NCBI GenBank assembly: GCA_964473155.1
Contig: CAYYNT010000051.1
Coordinates: 1-32,332 of the forward strand
Reading direction: 5' to 3'
Source of the DNA: JAJFUG01 sp964473155
Lineage (GTDB): Bacteria > Gemmatimonadota > Glassbacteria > GWA2-58-10
Length of the DNA: 32,332 nucleotides
A program made the translations under genes and the position numbers. This document shows positions 17,219 to 25,384 of the stretch, piece after piece (within the stretch, counting starts at the first letter, position 1; each line of letters starts with the position of its first letter). A model generated the notes under the pieces. The model saw only the letters and a list, made by a program, of their open reading frames with translations. It had not been told where the DNA came from and made no database searches.

Positions 17219-17861
17219 GTTCAGCGATCTTCCGCCCGAGCTGGCGGCCATTATCAGGCGGCTCGAAGCCCGCGGCGCGTCCCGCGCGGACAGCCCCGGT
17301 CTGCGCCTTCTCGGCATCTCCGGGCTGGCCGCCCTGCCGCTGTATTTCATGGACCTTCTCAGCACGGGGCAGACCGTGGGTCTGGCCCTGGCCGGCTGGC
17401 TTCTTTTCAGCCGTTACGGCATCTTCCGCTCCAGGACTCAGGGCGCGCCGCGCTCGATCCTGCCGCGCGTGCTGCTTTATGGTCTGGACCTGATACTCCT
17501 TCTGTCCGTGGGATTTGCCTGGGGATCGGAACAGGGCGTTCAATCCACAGGGTTGCTGCTTGGAACCGCAGCCGGGCTTTCCTCCTGCTGGGCCGCCTAC
17601 AGCGCGGTGGCGCTTCTCAAGTCCGTACCCTCGAAAGTCCGCCTTGCCAGACCCGAAGCCATGGTGCGGCTGGATCACCTGTATCTTTCTCAGGTCACGT
17701 TCTGGGGCGGAGAACGGGAAATAGCTCTCGGCCTGACCGCTCTCGGGTTGTTCACCGGATACACGGCGGCGGGGCTTACTCTGGCTGCCCTGTTCTCGAA
17801 CCTGAACTGGATTATCCGCTCCGCGCGGTTCTGGAAAGAGGTGCGCCATGCCGGGACATGA
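17190..17861 (+). CDS. Multi-span membrane protein of unknown function
   Basis: The ATG at 17190 lies 29 bases inside the preceding gene. The 223-residue protein has a soluble N-terminus (about 1-36) and around five hydrophobic segments (about 38-56, 60-76, 90-110, 118-140, 178-205). Between the last two, the polar segment RPEAMVRLDHLYLSQV and TFWGGEREIALGL could be an active or interface loop. It shares no motif that I recognise with the DxxDG family. The tight overlap with both neighbours suggests it acts with the CDP-alcohol enzyme, for example as a partner subunit or lipid-acceptor protein; that is inference. Confidence 0.75.
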   Translation: MTTLPGKAPEFSDLPPELAAIIRRLEARGASRADSPGLRLLGISGLAALPLYFMDLLSTGQTVGLALAGWLLFSRYGIFRSRTQGAPRSILPRVLLYGLDLILLLSVGFAWGSEQGVQSTGLLLGTAAGLSSCWAAYSAVALLKSVPSKVRLARPEAMVRLDHLYLSQVTFWGGEREIALGLTALGLFTGYTAAGLTLAALFSNLNWIIRSARFWKEVRHAGT

Positions 17862-18936
17862 GAACAACCGCGGCGCGGTCCTCTCTCTGAACCTTCACGG
17901 CCTGGGTGACATGATTTTCAGCCTGCCTGTGCTTCAGGGTCTGAAAAACGCCGGGTTCGGGCCTGTTGTGTCGCTTCTCTGGCCCGCCCTGGAGGAATTC
18001 GGCCGTTGCGCCTCCACGGTGGATGAGGTTGTCTCGCTTCCACGCAGCAGGGAGAACGAGCCGGAGTTGGGTGAATTCATCCGCGAGCTTGCCGGGCAGC
18101 ATAAATTCGCCCTCTGCCTGGACTTCGCTTTCATGCCGCGCGCGGGAATTATCACCCGCGGAGTTGCGGCGGGCGCTACAATCGGATTCGGGCACGAACG
18201 GCGGGATTATCCCTGGTACGGCCATATAATCCCGAATGTCAACGGTGAGCACCGCCTGGAGCGGAACCTGCGCATCCTCGATTATCTGGGTCTGGAAAGG
18301 CCGTCCGGCGGTGGATTCAGGGTCAGCCTGCCATCCTTTACCGAGGAGCATCTGGAAAGCCTCCTGCTCTCCGCCGGACTTCCCTCCGGTTCCTGGCCGG
18401 TGGCGCTCCACCCAGGAAGCGGCGCGGCCATACGCAACTGGCCGCCGGAACGATTCGCCGCTATGGCCGACCTTATAGCCGCCGAAAGCGGCGCTCCGGT
18501 TGTGCTTCTGGGCGGCGCGGGGCGCACGTACGACGGGACTGACGAGACGGCGCTGGCGGCCAGGATTGAATCTCTCATGCGCACCCCTGCGGTCAACCTG
18601 GCCGGAAAACTGGGTCTGGCCGGCCTGACAGCCCTTCTGCGCCGCTGCCGTCTGTTCATTGGCAACAACAGCGGACCGGCTCACCTGGCTTCAGCTGTGG
18701 CCGGAATTCCGTGTCTGCTTGTCTGGGCGCCCCGGAACGAGTGGGCCTGGCGGCCCGTGGGCAGCCGCGTTGAACTGGTGTTCGACACCGTGGAGTGCAG
18801 TGATGATTGCCGCCTGAACCAGTGCGACAGGATGCAGTACTGCCTGGACAAAATAAGCTTGGATATGGTGTTCGCGCGGTACATGAATTGTTTCGCCGCC
18901 CGCGGCGCGGGCGCGCTCTGCGGAGGGATCGAATGA
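17848..18936 (+). CDS. Glycosyltransferase family 9 (heptosyltransferase-type)
   Basis: The start overlaps the membrane-protein gene by 14 bases with GAGGTG just upstream. The 362-residue GT-B protein opens with LNLHGLGDMIFSLPVLQGL, the GT9 acceptor-side loop. Its donor half has LHPGSGAAIRNWPPERFAAM (about 188), LLGG (about 222) and the hallmark GNNSGPAHLASAVAGIP (about 271-287). Near the C-terminus are four clustered Cys (ECSDDC, QC, YC), a feature of some GT9 members. GT9 enzymes usually move heptose from ADP-heptose to lipopolysaccharide core, but in glycosylation islands they also modify proteins or other glycans. The exact sugar is not readable. Confidence 0.88.
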   Translation: MPGHENNRGAVLSLNLHGLGDMIFSLPVLQGLKNAGFGPVVSLLWPALEEFGRCASTVDEVVSLPRSRENEPELGEFIRELAGQHKFALCLDFAFMPRAGIITRGVAAGATIGFGHERRDYPWYGHIIPNVNGEHRLERNLRILDYLGLERPSGGGFRVSLPSFTEEHLESLLLSAGLPSGSWPVALHPGSGAAIRNWPPERFAAMADLIAAESGAPVVLLGGAGRTYDGTDETALAARIESLMRTPAVNLAGKLGLAGLTALLRRCRLFIGNNSGPAHLASAVAGIPCLLVWAPRNEWAWRPVGSRVELVFDTVECSDDCRLNQCDRMQYCLDKISLDMVFARYMNCFAARGAGALCGGIE

Positions 18937-19409
18937 AAGTCGAGCTGGCCAGCGGCGAACGCCCATACGACGGGTATCTGCACTGCGACGAGCGCATTCT
19001 GCCGGCCACGAACCTGGTCTGCCGGATCGAGACCCTGCCGTTTGCCGAGAACTCGGTGGAATCTCTCCTGGCCAGTCACATAATCGAGCATTTCCCGTAT
19101 GCCGGGATCGGCGATGTGCTGGCCGAATGGCATCGGGTGTTGAAACCGGGTGGAAGCATTCTGATTATCACGCCCAACCTGGGTTACATCGCCCACGGTT
19201 ACACCGAGGGCTGGATGGAATATACCGAGGCTCGCAACCGTCTTTACGGCGGCCAGGACTATCGGGGAAATTTTCACTATACGATGTTCGACAGCACGGC
19301 CCTGCGAATGGCCCTTACCGATGCGGGCTTCCGCAACGCCGCGGATGTCACAGCCAATTACGAGCGCCGTAAGACGCCGATGAGTCTTTACTTCAACGCG
19401 GAGAAATAA
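18933..19409 (+). CDS. Small SAM-dependent methyltransferase (Methyltransf_11-like)
   Basis: The ATG overlaps the GT9 stop (ATGA) and follows GGAGGG. The 158-residue protein begins directly with VELASGERPYDGYLHCD, a shortened motif I in which the second strand's Asp follows after a GY turn. It continues with LPFAENSVESLLASHIIEHF (motif II region) and WHRVLKPGGSILIITPNLGY (motif III). This 'L.sG..p..gylhvD' form is common in polysaccharide clusters. A later segment has YTMFDSTALRMALTDAGF. It likely methylates a sugar or its amide substituent; with the ATP-grasp gene downstream, an N-methylated acyl group is one possibility (inference). Confidence 0.82.
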   Translation: MKVELASGERPYDGYLHCDERILPATNLVCRIETLPFAENSVESLLASHIIEHFPYAGIGDVLAEWHRVLKPGGSILIITPNLGYIAHGYTEGWMEYTEARNRLYGGQDYRGNFHYTMFDSTALRMALTDAGFRNAADVTANYERRKTPMSLYFNAEK

Positions 19410-19411
19410 CC

Positions 19412-20161
19412 ATGGATGAGGTTATTGCCGTTCTCCAGGCAAGGATGCGCAGCGAGCGCCTGCCGGGCAAGGTCATGGCCGATATAGCCGGTCAGCCCCT
19501 TCTGGGGCACGTTATCGAACGCCTGCGCCACACGCGAGGAGTGGACCGGGTCGTACTGGCCGTGCCCATGGACGAGGCTTACCTGTTCGATCCACTGGCG
19601 CGGGATTACGGAGCGGATATCTGCGCGGGCAGTCCCTGGGATGTCCTTGAGCGTTACTACCTTGCCGCCAGGCAATTCCCCGCCCCGATAACAATCCGGG
19701 TGACAGGCGACAATCCCCTGATCGATATCCAAATGCTTGAGCGCGCCATCGAAAAATGCCGCACCGGCTGCTGGGATATGGTCGGTGTGAAAGGTCTGCC
19801 GCTGGGTTGCAGCGCCGAGGTGTTTCCCACGGCTCTTCTGGACATCCTGAACCGCTATGGCAGGCGTGATTATCATCGCGAGCACGTTACGAGCTATCTT
19901 TACGAGCACGAAAAGGATTTCCGCGTGCTGCGCCTTCGCGCGCCCCGTCACCTCACGGCCCCGCAACTGCGCCTGACCGTGGACACGCTTGAAGACATGA
20001 CCCTGATGCGCCTGATCTATGATGAACTGTACCGTCCCGGCCATTGCGTGGACCTGGCCAACGCCGTGCGGTTCCTTCTCGAAAACCCTGAGTACGCGGC
20101 CCTGAACAGCCATGTGCGGCAGAAACACTGGCGCCCGGCCCCGGTCATCGCTGTGGCCTGA
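19412..20161 (+). CDS. SpsF/PseF-type cytidylyltransferase (CMP-nonulosonate synthetase-like)
   Basis: The start is two bases after the previous stop, with GGAGA upstream. The 249-residue protein has the acylneuraminate cytidylyltransferase fold: VIAVLQARMRSERLPGKVM at the N-terminus (CTP-binding loop with R and K), LGHVIERLRHTRGVDRVVLA, then DVLERYYLAA, TIRVTGDNPLID (catalytic D region) and a LRLTVDTLEDM segment. Members of the SpsF branch sit beside PseG and NeuB genes and transfer CMP to a nonulosonic acid to make the glycosyl donor. Here the product would feed the Maf protein encoded 7 kb upstream. Substrate identity (Pse, Leg or other) is not determined. Confidence 0.9.
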   Translation: MDEVIAVLQARMRSERLPGKVMADIAGQPLLGHVIERLRHTRGVDRVVLAVPMDEAYLFDPLARDYGADICAGSPWDVLERYYLAARQFPAPITIRVTGDNPLIDIQMLERAIEKCRTGCWDMVGVKGLPLGCSAEVFPTALLDILNRYGRRDYHREHVTSYLYEHEKDFRVLRLRAPRHLTAPQLRLTVDTLEDMTLMRLIYDELYRPGHCVDLANAVRFLLENPEYAALNSHVRQKHWRPAPVIAVA

Positions 20162-20172
20162 GAGAGGTGCGC

Positions 20173-21240
20173 ATGGAATTCGAGCTGATAGAGAAAGTGA
20201 TTCTGCGCTGCGACGGGTCCAGGCGTATGGGGCTGGGCCACCTTGTCCGTTGCGCCATGCTGGCCTCGAACCTGGCGCCAGGACGCAGCCGCCTTGTCTG
20301 CCGCGAGGATACGCTTGTCCGGCGGTTCATCGAGGAGCGCGGGCTGGAGGCGGTGTTCATCCCCGCCTCGTGCAGCGAGGAGGATGAGCCGGAGTTTATT
20401 GCCAGCCTGGCGGCCGGTGACGGGACTCAGTTCGCCATTCTTGACCGCCGGGACAACAGCCGCGAATATGTGGCCGGTCTTGCCCGCGCGGGACTGTTCG
20501 TTGTCGATATCGAGGACAGGGGCGAGGGCCGCAACGAGGCGCATATTCTTATCGACTGCCATATCTGGCCGGGCAGCGCTGAGTCCGCCTTCCGGGGACG
20601 GGCGCTCTGCGGATTCGGCCCGGACTGGGCCCTGCTCGATCCGCGCTATGCGCGCGCCGCGGCCTGCCTCAACCGTACACCATCCTCTGAGCGATTGACT
20701 GCTGTCCGCGACATAGTTGTCTCTCTCGGCGGCTCCGATCCTTCCGGACTGACCGCCACTGTCCTGAGCCAGCTCGACCGGGTGAACGGGGATTTCCGTA
20801 TCAGCCTGGCCGCCGGTCCGGGAGTGGATTGCAGCGGCCTCAAATGCCGCTTCCACGAGCTGCGCGTTCTCCGCGGACTGCGGAGCCTGGATGAGGTATT
20901 CTCCAAGGCTCAACTGGCCATTGCCGGGGGTGGCGTGACCATGCTGGAGGCACTCTGCCTGGGGCTGCCCGTGCTGGTAGTCCCGCAGCACCGCGAGCAG
21001 TATGTCAACGCGGCGCGTTTCGCCCTGCGGGCCTGCCTGTCGCTCGTCCCGCCGCCCGAAACCGCCGATCACAGGGAACGCCTTTTCCGGGCGCTGGAAC
21101 AGTTGATCGAGGACCCGGCGCTGAGAGTTGCGCTGGCCAGCGCCGGAGCCTCCCTGGTGGACGGGCGCGGGATAGAAAGGCTGGCCGGTGCGATGGCCTA
21201 CCTGGAAAACGCGCGCAGGGAAAAGGTCTCTCTGATTTAG
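20173..21240 (+). CDS. PseG-like UDP-sugar hydrolase
   Basis: ATG 20173 follows AGAGAGG at five bases; an in-frame GTG at 20167 lies inside that site. The 355-residue GT-B protein has the PseG signature MGLGHLVRCAMLA (His of GxGH is the catalytic base in the family), DRRDNSREYV, IVVSLGGSDPSGLT at the domain hinge and IAGGGVTMLEALCLGLPVLVVPQ near the donor site. PseG removes UDP from a 2,4-diacetamido-trideoxyhexose so that the synthase can condense it with PEP. It follows the cytidylyltransferase by 11 bases. The family link is strong, but the exact UDP-sugar is not known. Confidence 0.9.
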   Translation: MEFELIEKVILRCDGSRRMGLGHLVRCAMLASNLAPGRSRLVCREDTLVRRFIEERGLEAVFIPASCSEEDEPEFIASLAAGDGTQFAILDRRDNSREYVAGLARAGLFVVDIEDRGEGRNEAHILIDCHIWPGSAESAFRGRALCGFGPDWALLDPRYARAAACLNRTPSSERLTAVRDIVVSLGGSDPSGLTATVLSQLDRVNGDFRISLAAGPGVDCSGLKCRFHELRVLRGLRSLDEVFSKAQLAIAGGGVTMLEALCLGLPVLVVPQHREQYVNAARFALRACLSLVPPPETADHRERLFRALEQLIEDPALRVALASAGASLVDGRGIERLAGAMAYLENARREKVSLI

Positions 21241-21247
21241 AGCGCTC

Positions 21248-21299
21248 CCGGCGATTTTGCGCCGGATTCAGCAGTAATAACAGCGGCCCGGATGGCCGC
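21248..21299 (+). repeat. Two consecutive hairpins between the PseG-like and ATP-grasp genes
   Basis: Hairpin A pairs CCGGCG (21248-21253) with CGCCGG (21260-21265). Hairpin B pairs GCGGCC (21283-21288) with GGCCGC (21294-21299) around CGGAT. Both are perfect 6-bp stems, but neither has a T-tract. They may slow transcription or mark an mRNA end in the only real gap of this gene run. Confidence 0.45.
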
Positions 21300-21319
21300 A
21301 TAAATATGAAAGGCCCGTC

Positions 21320-22549
21320 ATGGACAGACCGGGAATCATAATCATCGGCGGCGGGATTATGCAGATACCGCTGATCGAAGCCGCGAAAAAGATGGAGCTG
21401 ATCACAGTCGTGACCGACTACAACCCGCGCGCTCCCGGACTGGCCCTGGCTGACATAGCCCTGGAGGTCAGCACGCGCAACGTGGATTTCAATGTCCTCT
21501 CGGCGCGGCGGATCGCGGCCGGGGTGCCTGTCCGCGGCGTGCTCACCGTGGGCACGGACGCCAGCCGCACGGTCAGCGCCGTGGCCGCCGCCCTCGAGCT
21601 GCCGGGAATCCGTTATGATGTAGCCGAGCGGGCCACGGACAAGGTCAAGATGCGCCGTGCGTTCAAGGAGCACGGCGTGTCCTCGCCCGAGTTCGTCTAT
21701 GTCTGGACCCGCGAGGAAATGCGCCGCGCCGTGAAACAACTGGGCTATCCCTGCGTAATCAAGCCCGCCGACAACATGGGCGCGCGCGGCGTGAAGATGC
21801 TCACCCCGCAGGTGGACCTGGACCAGGCTTTCACCGAGGCCCGCCGCGCATCAGTCAGCGGGATGCTGCTGGTCGAGGAGTACATGGAGGGGCCGGAGCT
21901 TTCTATCGACGCGCTGGTGTGGGACGGGCATGTCGAGATCACCGGGATCGGAGACAGGATCATCCAGGGCGCGCCTTATTTCATCGAGTTGGGGCACACC
22001 ATGCCCTCTGCCCTGCCGAAGAAAGTGCTGGACAGCGCGGTGCGGGTGATGAAACAGGGTATCCGCGCCCTGGGAATAGATATCGGCGCGGCCAAGGGCG
22101 ATATCAAGCTCACCCCGAAAGGCCCGATGATCGGCGAACTGGCCGCCAGGCTCTCCGGAGGTTTCATGAGCGGCTTCACCTATCCCTACGCCACCGGCGT
22201 GGACCTGATGAGCGCCGCGATCCGGATCGCCATGGGCGAGCATCCCGGTGACCTGACTCCGCGCTGGAACAGGGTCTCTGCCGAGCGGGCGATCATTCCC
22301 CGCTCAGGAAGGATCACCTCGGTCCGGGGGCTGGACAAGGCGCGCGCCTTGCCCGGAGTGAAAAACATATTTACTATGTACAAGACCGGCGACATCTATC
22401 GCGAGCCGACCAGCAACCTGGGCAAGTTCGGCAACCTGATCGCCGTGGCGGACACGCGCAAGGAACTGGACGAACTCTGCGCCAGAGCGTTGGCGGCGAT
22501 CCAGGTCCGCACCGAACCCCAGGACCACCTGATCGAGAAAGCCTCCTGA
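21320..22549 (+). CDS. ATP-grasp ligase
   Basis: The ATG follows AAAGG at seven bases. The 409-residue protein has a Rossmann-like N-terminus (GIIIIGGGIMQIPLIEAAKK, about 5-24), then an ATP-grasp domain: CVIKPADNMGARGVKML (about 147-163, ATP-binding Lys and Gly loop), LLVEEYMEGPELSIDALV (about 182-199), GDIKLTPKGPMIGELAARLSG (metal-binding Glu and Arg, about 261-281). A C-terminal lid follows. This is the PurK/PurT/carbamoyl-phosphate-like branch that forms acyl-phosphates and couples a carboxylate to an amine. Sitting between PseG- and NeuB-like genes it may attach an amino acid or other acyl group to the sugar (inference). Confidence 0.88.
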   Translation: MDRPGIIIIGGGIMQIPLIEAAKKMELITVVTDYNPRAPGLALADIALEVSTRNVDFNVLSARRIAAGVPVRGVLTVGTDASRTVSAVAAALELPGIRYDVAERATDKVKMRRAFKEHGVSSPEFVYVWTREEMRRAVKQLGYPCVIKPADNMGARGVKMLTPQVDLDQAFTEARRASVSGMLLVEEYMEGPELSIDALVWDGHVEITGIGDRIIQGAPYFIELGHTMPSALPKKVLDSAVRVMKQGIRALGIDIGAAKGDIKLTPKGPMIGELAARLSGGFMSGFTYPYATGVDLMSAAIRIAMGEHPGDLTPRWNRVSAERAIIPRSGRITSVRGLDKARALPGVKNIFTMYKTGDIYREPTSNLGKFGNLIAVADTRKELDELCARALAAIQVRTEPQDHLIEKAS

Positions 22550-23599
22550 ATGAAACAGGTCCGTATCGGCAGTGAAAAGACCGGCTATGTCCGCGTGGGG
22601 GACGGCTCCCCGTGCGCGGTCATGGCCGAGGTGGGGATTAACCATGACGGGAGCGCGGAACGCGCGGTCGAGCTTGTGTCATTAGCCGCTGCCGCCGGCG
22701 CGGACCTGATCAAGTTCCAACTCATCGACCCGGCGGCGATGGTGCAGAAAGAGAAGCTCCCCGGAGTGTGGGACATCTACAGCCGTCATACCCTGGGCCT
22801 CGATGACATGTCGCGGGTAAGCCACGCCTGCGCCGAACGAAAGATTCCCTTTGTCTGCACTGTTTTCGACATCGCCGGCGCGGCCAGGATGGTCGAGATC
22901 GGAGTTAACGCTTTCAAGGTGGCCAGTTGCGACATGACCCACCACCCGCTTCTGGAATCCCTCGGGCAGTACGGTCTTCCGGTCATCCTCAGCACCGGCC
23001 TGGCCGACCTGGAGGAAGTGAGCGCCAGCGTGCGCGCCCTGAAGCGCGGTGGCTGCCGCGAAATCGTGCTCCTGCATTGCGTGAGCGCCTATCCCGCCCC
23101 GCCCGAATCGGTCAACCTGAGAGCCATGCAGACCCTCGAACGGCGGTTCCGCCTGCCCTGCGGCTTCTCCGACCATACATCGGGCGCGCTGACCCCCGCA
23201 CTGGCCGCGTCCCTGGGCGCGACCATGGTGGAAAAGCATTTCACGTACGACAGCGCCGCTCCCGGACCGGACCATGCCCTGAGCCTGGGTCCGGACCAGT
23301 TCCGCCGCATGGTGCAGGATATCCGTCTGGCCGAACAGATGCGCGGCCACGGACGGAAGGTCCCGGCCGAGGTCGAACGCGCCGAGCGCCGTGTAGGCCG
23401 CCGGGGGTATTACCTTCTGCGGGATGTCTGCGCCGGGGAACGGGTGAAGCCCGATGATCTTGCTGCACTCAAGCCCTGGACCGAAATCGGGCCGCAGATG
23501 GCGCACGGCCTGCGCAAGCTGGTTTACGCCCGCGACATGAAAAAGGGCGAGGGCTTGAACAAAGCCGACATTGCGCCACGCCAGCCCGGTGAAAGCTGA
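22550..23599 (+). CDS. NeuB/PseI-family nonulosonic acid synthase
   Basis: The ATG starts directly after the TGA of the ATP-grasp gene. The 349-residue protein is the NeuB TIM barrel plus a C-terminal SAF (antifreeze-like) domain. Landmarks are AEVGINHDGSAERAVELV (about 25-42), GADLIKFQ, FKVASCDMTH, PVILSTGLADLEEV, LHCVSAYPAP, CGFSDHT and MVEKHFTYD. The SAF part runs from RRVGRRGYYL to KADI. The enzyme condenses a six-carbon amino sugar with phosphoenolpyruvate to give a nine-carbon acid. Both catalytic-site residues seen in the family (E in AEVG, K in IKFQ, H in EKH) are present. Confidence 0.92.
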   Translation: MKQVRIGSEKTGYVRVGDGSPCAVMAEVGINHDGSAERAVELVSLAAAAGADLIKFQLIDPAAMVQKEKLPGVWDIYSRHTLGLDDMSRVSHACAERKIPFVCTVFDIAGAARMVEIGVNAFKVASCDMTHHPLLESLGQYGLPVILSTGLADLEEVSASVRALKRGGCREIVLLHCVSAYPAPPESVNLRAMQTLERRFRLPCGFSDHTSGALTPALAASLGATMVEKHFTYDSAAPGPDHALSLGPDQFRRMVQDIRLAEQMRGHGRKVPAEVERAERRVGRRGYYLLRDVCAGERVKPDDLAALKPWTEIGPQMAHGLRKLVYARDMKKGEGLNKADIAPRQPGES

Positions 23600-23605
23600 C
23601 CCGCC

Positions 23606-24652
23606 ATGCCTGCCCCTTTCCTAACCGCCGCACTTATCGGAACAGGACGGATCGGCTGCCGCCTGGAGCTTGATCCCCTGCGCGGCAAGCCCTGCACCCA
23701 TGCCGGGGCGCTGGCCGCCACCGGGCGGGTGCGCCTGGTCGCCGCGGCGGACCCGGACCCCGAGCGCCTGGCCGAATTCGGCCGCGACTGGGGCGTGGGC
23801 CTGCTCTACAACTCGCACCTCGACCTTCTGGAAAAAGAGCGGATCGATATCCTGGCCGTGGCCTCCCCCACCTCCACCCATGCGCGGATCGTTGTGGATG
23901 CGGCACAATCCGGCAAGGTGCGCGGAATATACTGCGAAAAACCAATCTCTCTCAGCCTGAATGACGCCGATCGCATGATTAAGGCCTGCGAGAAGGCCGG
24001 GGTGGCGCTCGTGATCGGTCACGAGCGGCGGTTCGGGGCGCACTTTATCAAAGCGCGCGAGCTGGTGACAGGCGGCGCACTGGGCGAGATACGCACTGTT
24101 GTCGGGCAGGCGCTCTCCGGCGAGCCGCCGTCTATCCCCCGGAGCGAGGCGGGCGGCGGGCCGCTGTTCCACGACGGGACCCACCTGACCGACCTGTTGG
24201 GCTATTTCTGCGGCCCGGTGGACTGGGTGACCGGCAGGATCAAGCGCGCCCACGGAACGAAAAATATCGAGCACACGGCCACGGCCATGTTAGGCTTTGA
24301 AAGCGGGGCGCTCGGGTTTATCGAGGGTGGCGGGCGGCGGGAGTATTTCGCGTTCGAGTTGGAGGTGCAGGGCAGCGCCGGTGTACTGCGCGTGGGCAAC
24401 CGCGCTCCTGAGCTGTGGCTCGCCCGTCCCAGCGGACGCCTCAGCGGGTTCAGCGAGCTGGAGCGGGCCGAGTTTCCCGCTTACACCCCGAACAACGGGT
24501 TCACGGCCGCATTCGAGAGCCTTGTTCGCGAGATCGAGACCGGCGAGCGCTCGCTAAGCACTGGCGCGGATGGCCGCGCCGCGCTGGCGATAATCCTGGC
24601 TGTCTACGAAAGCGCGGCCAGAGGGGGGATGAGGTTGAGGCATAGAAATTAG
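23606..24652 (+). CDS. Gfo/Idh/MocA-family oxidoreductase
   Basis: The start lies six bases after the synthase stop. The 348-residue protein opens with a nucleotide-binding GTGRIG loop (TAALIGTGRIGCRLE), then LVAAADPDPERLAEFG, the family motif IYCEKPISLSL (Lys of EKP) near 110-120 and FHDGTHLTDLLGYF (His near 190) as catalytic residues. The C-terminal sheet follows. Members oxidise or reduce sugars and sugar nucleotides with NAD(P). As last gene of the nonulosonate run it could act early (nucleotide-sugar oxidation) or late (tailoring). The run ends 18 bases from a convergent gene. Confidence 0.88.
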   Translation: MPAPFLTAALIGTGRIGCRLELDPLRGKPCTHAGALAATGRVRLVAAADPDPERLAEFGRDWGVGLLYNSHLDLLEKERIDILAVASPTSTHARIVVDAAQSGKVRGIYCEKPISLSLNDADRMIKACEKAGVALVIGHERRFGAHFIKARELVTGGALGEIRTVVGQALSGEPPSIPRSEAGGGPLFHDGTHLTDLLGYFCGPVDWVTGRIKRAHGTKNIEHTATAMLGFESGALGFIEGGGRREYFAFELEVQGSAGVLRVGNRAPELWLARPSGRLSGFSELERAEFPAYTPNNGFTAAFESLVREIETGERSLSTGADGRAALAIILAVYESAARGGMRLRHRN

Positions 24653-24669
24653 GATGAATTGCCAAATGA

Positions 24670-25191
24670 CTATTCCTTTGAAAGATTGAGGCATATAACC
24701 CAGCCGGTTCTGCTGTTTTGAGGTCCTTCAAGTATTAGAAGTCTGACTTTCTCTGCTTTTTGTTCAAGTACTCTAACTTTTATTCCGGCTTTGACCTTAA
24801 AATAGTTATCTTGACTCAAATGCCAAGCCATCCGTTGTCTCAGATTGATATCCCCTTTATCCACTTGATTCGCAAGTTCTACGCCATTTTCTCTATCAGA
24901 TACCATTGTATCTTTATTAATGACACCCTGTGATCCAGACTCAAAAACATAAGGATCACCACTATTATTATATGCATTGATATTGTTAATATGAATGACA
25001 GTAACAACAATAATACATATTGAAGAAAGTATTCCTAATCCAATAAGAATTAACTTACTAAAATTCCCCTTTTTAGACTCAGGAACGGCAGAAGTTAAAT
25101 TTTCTCGATGCATAGGATAGGCACATTCAGGGCATGCCTCAGCTTGATCGGAAATCTGCTTTCCACATTCTGGACAGTTGATGAGAGCCAT
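24670..25191 (-). CDS. Zinc-ribbon membrane protein, AT-rich
   Basis: The 173-residue protein starts with a zinc ribbon, CPECGKQISDQAEACPECAY (6-25, two CxxC pairs), a linker, then one membrane segment (about 46-68, LILIGLGILSSICIIVVTVI) and an extracytoplasmic tail. In the tail VKAGIKVRVLEQKAEKVRLLIL with TGWV resembles a bacterial SH3-type fold. AAGGA precedes the ATG on the minus strand. Base composition is far more AT-rich than the flanking genes and codon choice differs (many AAT, ATA, AAA), pointing to recent acquisition. Function unknown; such zinc-ribbon/TM proteins are often envelope or phage-defence accessory proteins, with no proof here. Confidence 0.78.
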   Translation of the reverse strand: MALINCPECGKQISDQAEACPECAYPMHRENLTSAVPESKKGNFSKLILIGLGILSSICIIVVTVIHINNINAYNNSGDPYVFESGSQGVINKDTMVSDRENGVELANQVDKGDINLRQRMAWHLSQDNYFKVKAGIKVRVLEQKAEKVRLLILEGPQNSRTGWVICLNLSKE

Positions 25192-25252
25192 AAGGATTCC
25201 TTGGACTTAGTTTCTGTGTTTAAGTATATTTGTACATGAAATCAGAATGTGT

Positions 25253-25384
25253 TTACAGCGATTCAGCCCCCTTCTGGAGCGCGTCCAGGTACTGCCTGTA
25301 GCCGTGCATGTCATTTTGCAGGAACGTCTAAGATACTCCGTTGAGCGTCGAGATCAGTGAACTGTCATCGATAAGGGTGTATTT
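25253..25384 (-). pseudogene. Decayed remnant of a small gene
   Basis: Directly after the stop of the 70-residue ORF, the same minus-strand frame continues with coding-like sequence, KYTLIDDSSLISTLNGVS, then an in-frame TAG (25330-25328) and TFLQNDMHGYRQYLDAL with QKGAESL before the TAA at 25255-25253. An ATG overlapping the upstream stop would start it as MKYTL if one A were removed from the AAAA run. One frameshift and one nonsense change would thus restore a protein of about 43 residues. Read as a broken gene; the family is not recognised. Confidence 0.4.

Noticed and set aside
22682..23506. 274-residue antisense frame inside the NeuB-like gene
   Set aside because: Long open frame is a by-product of high GC; the plus strand carries all family motifs.
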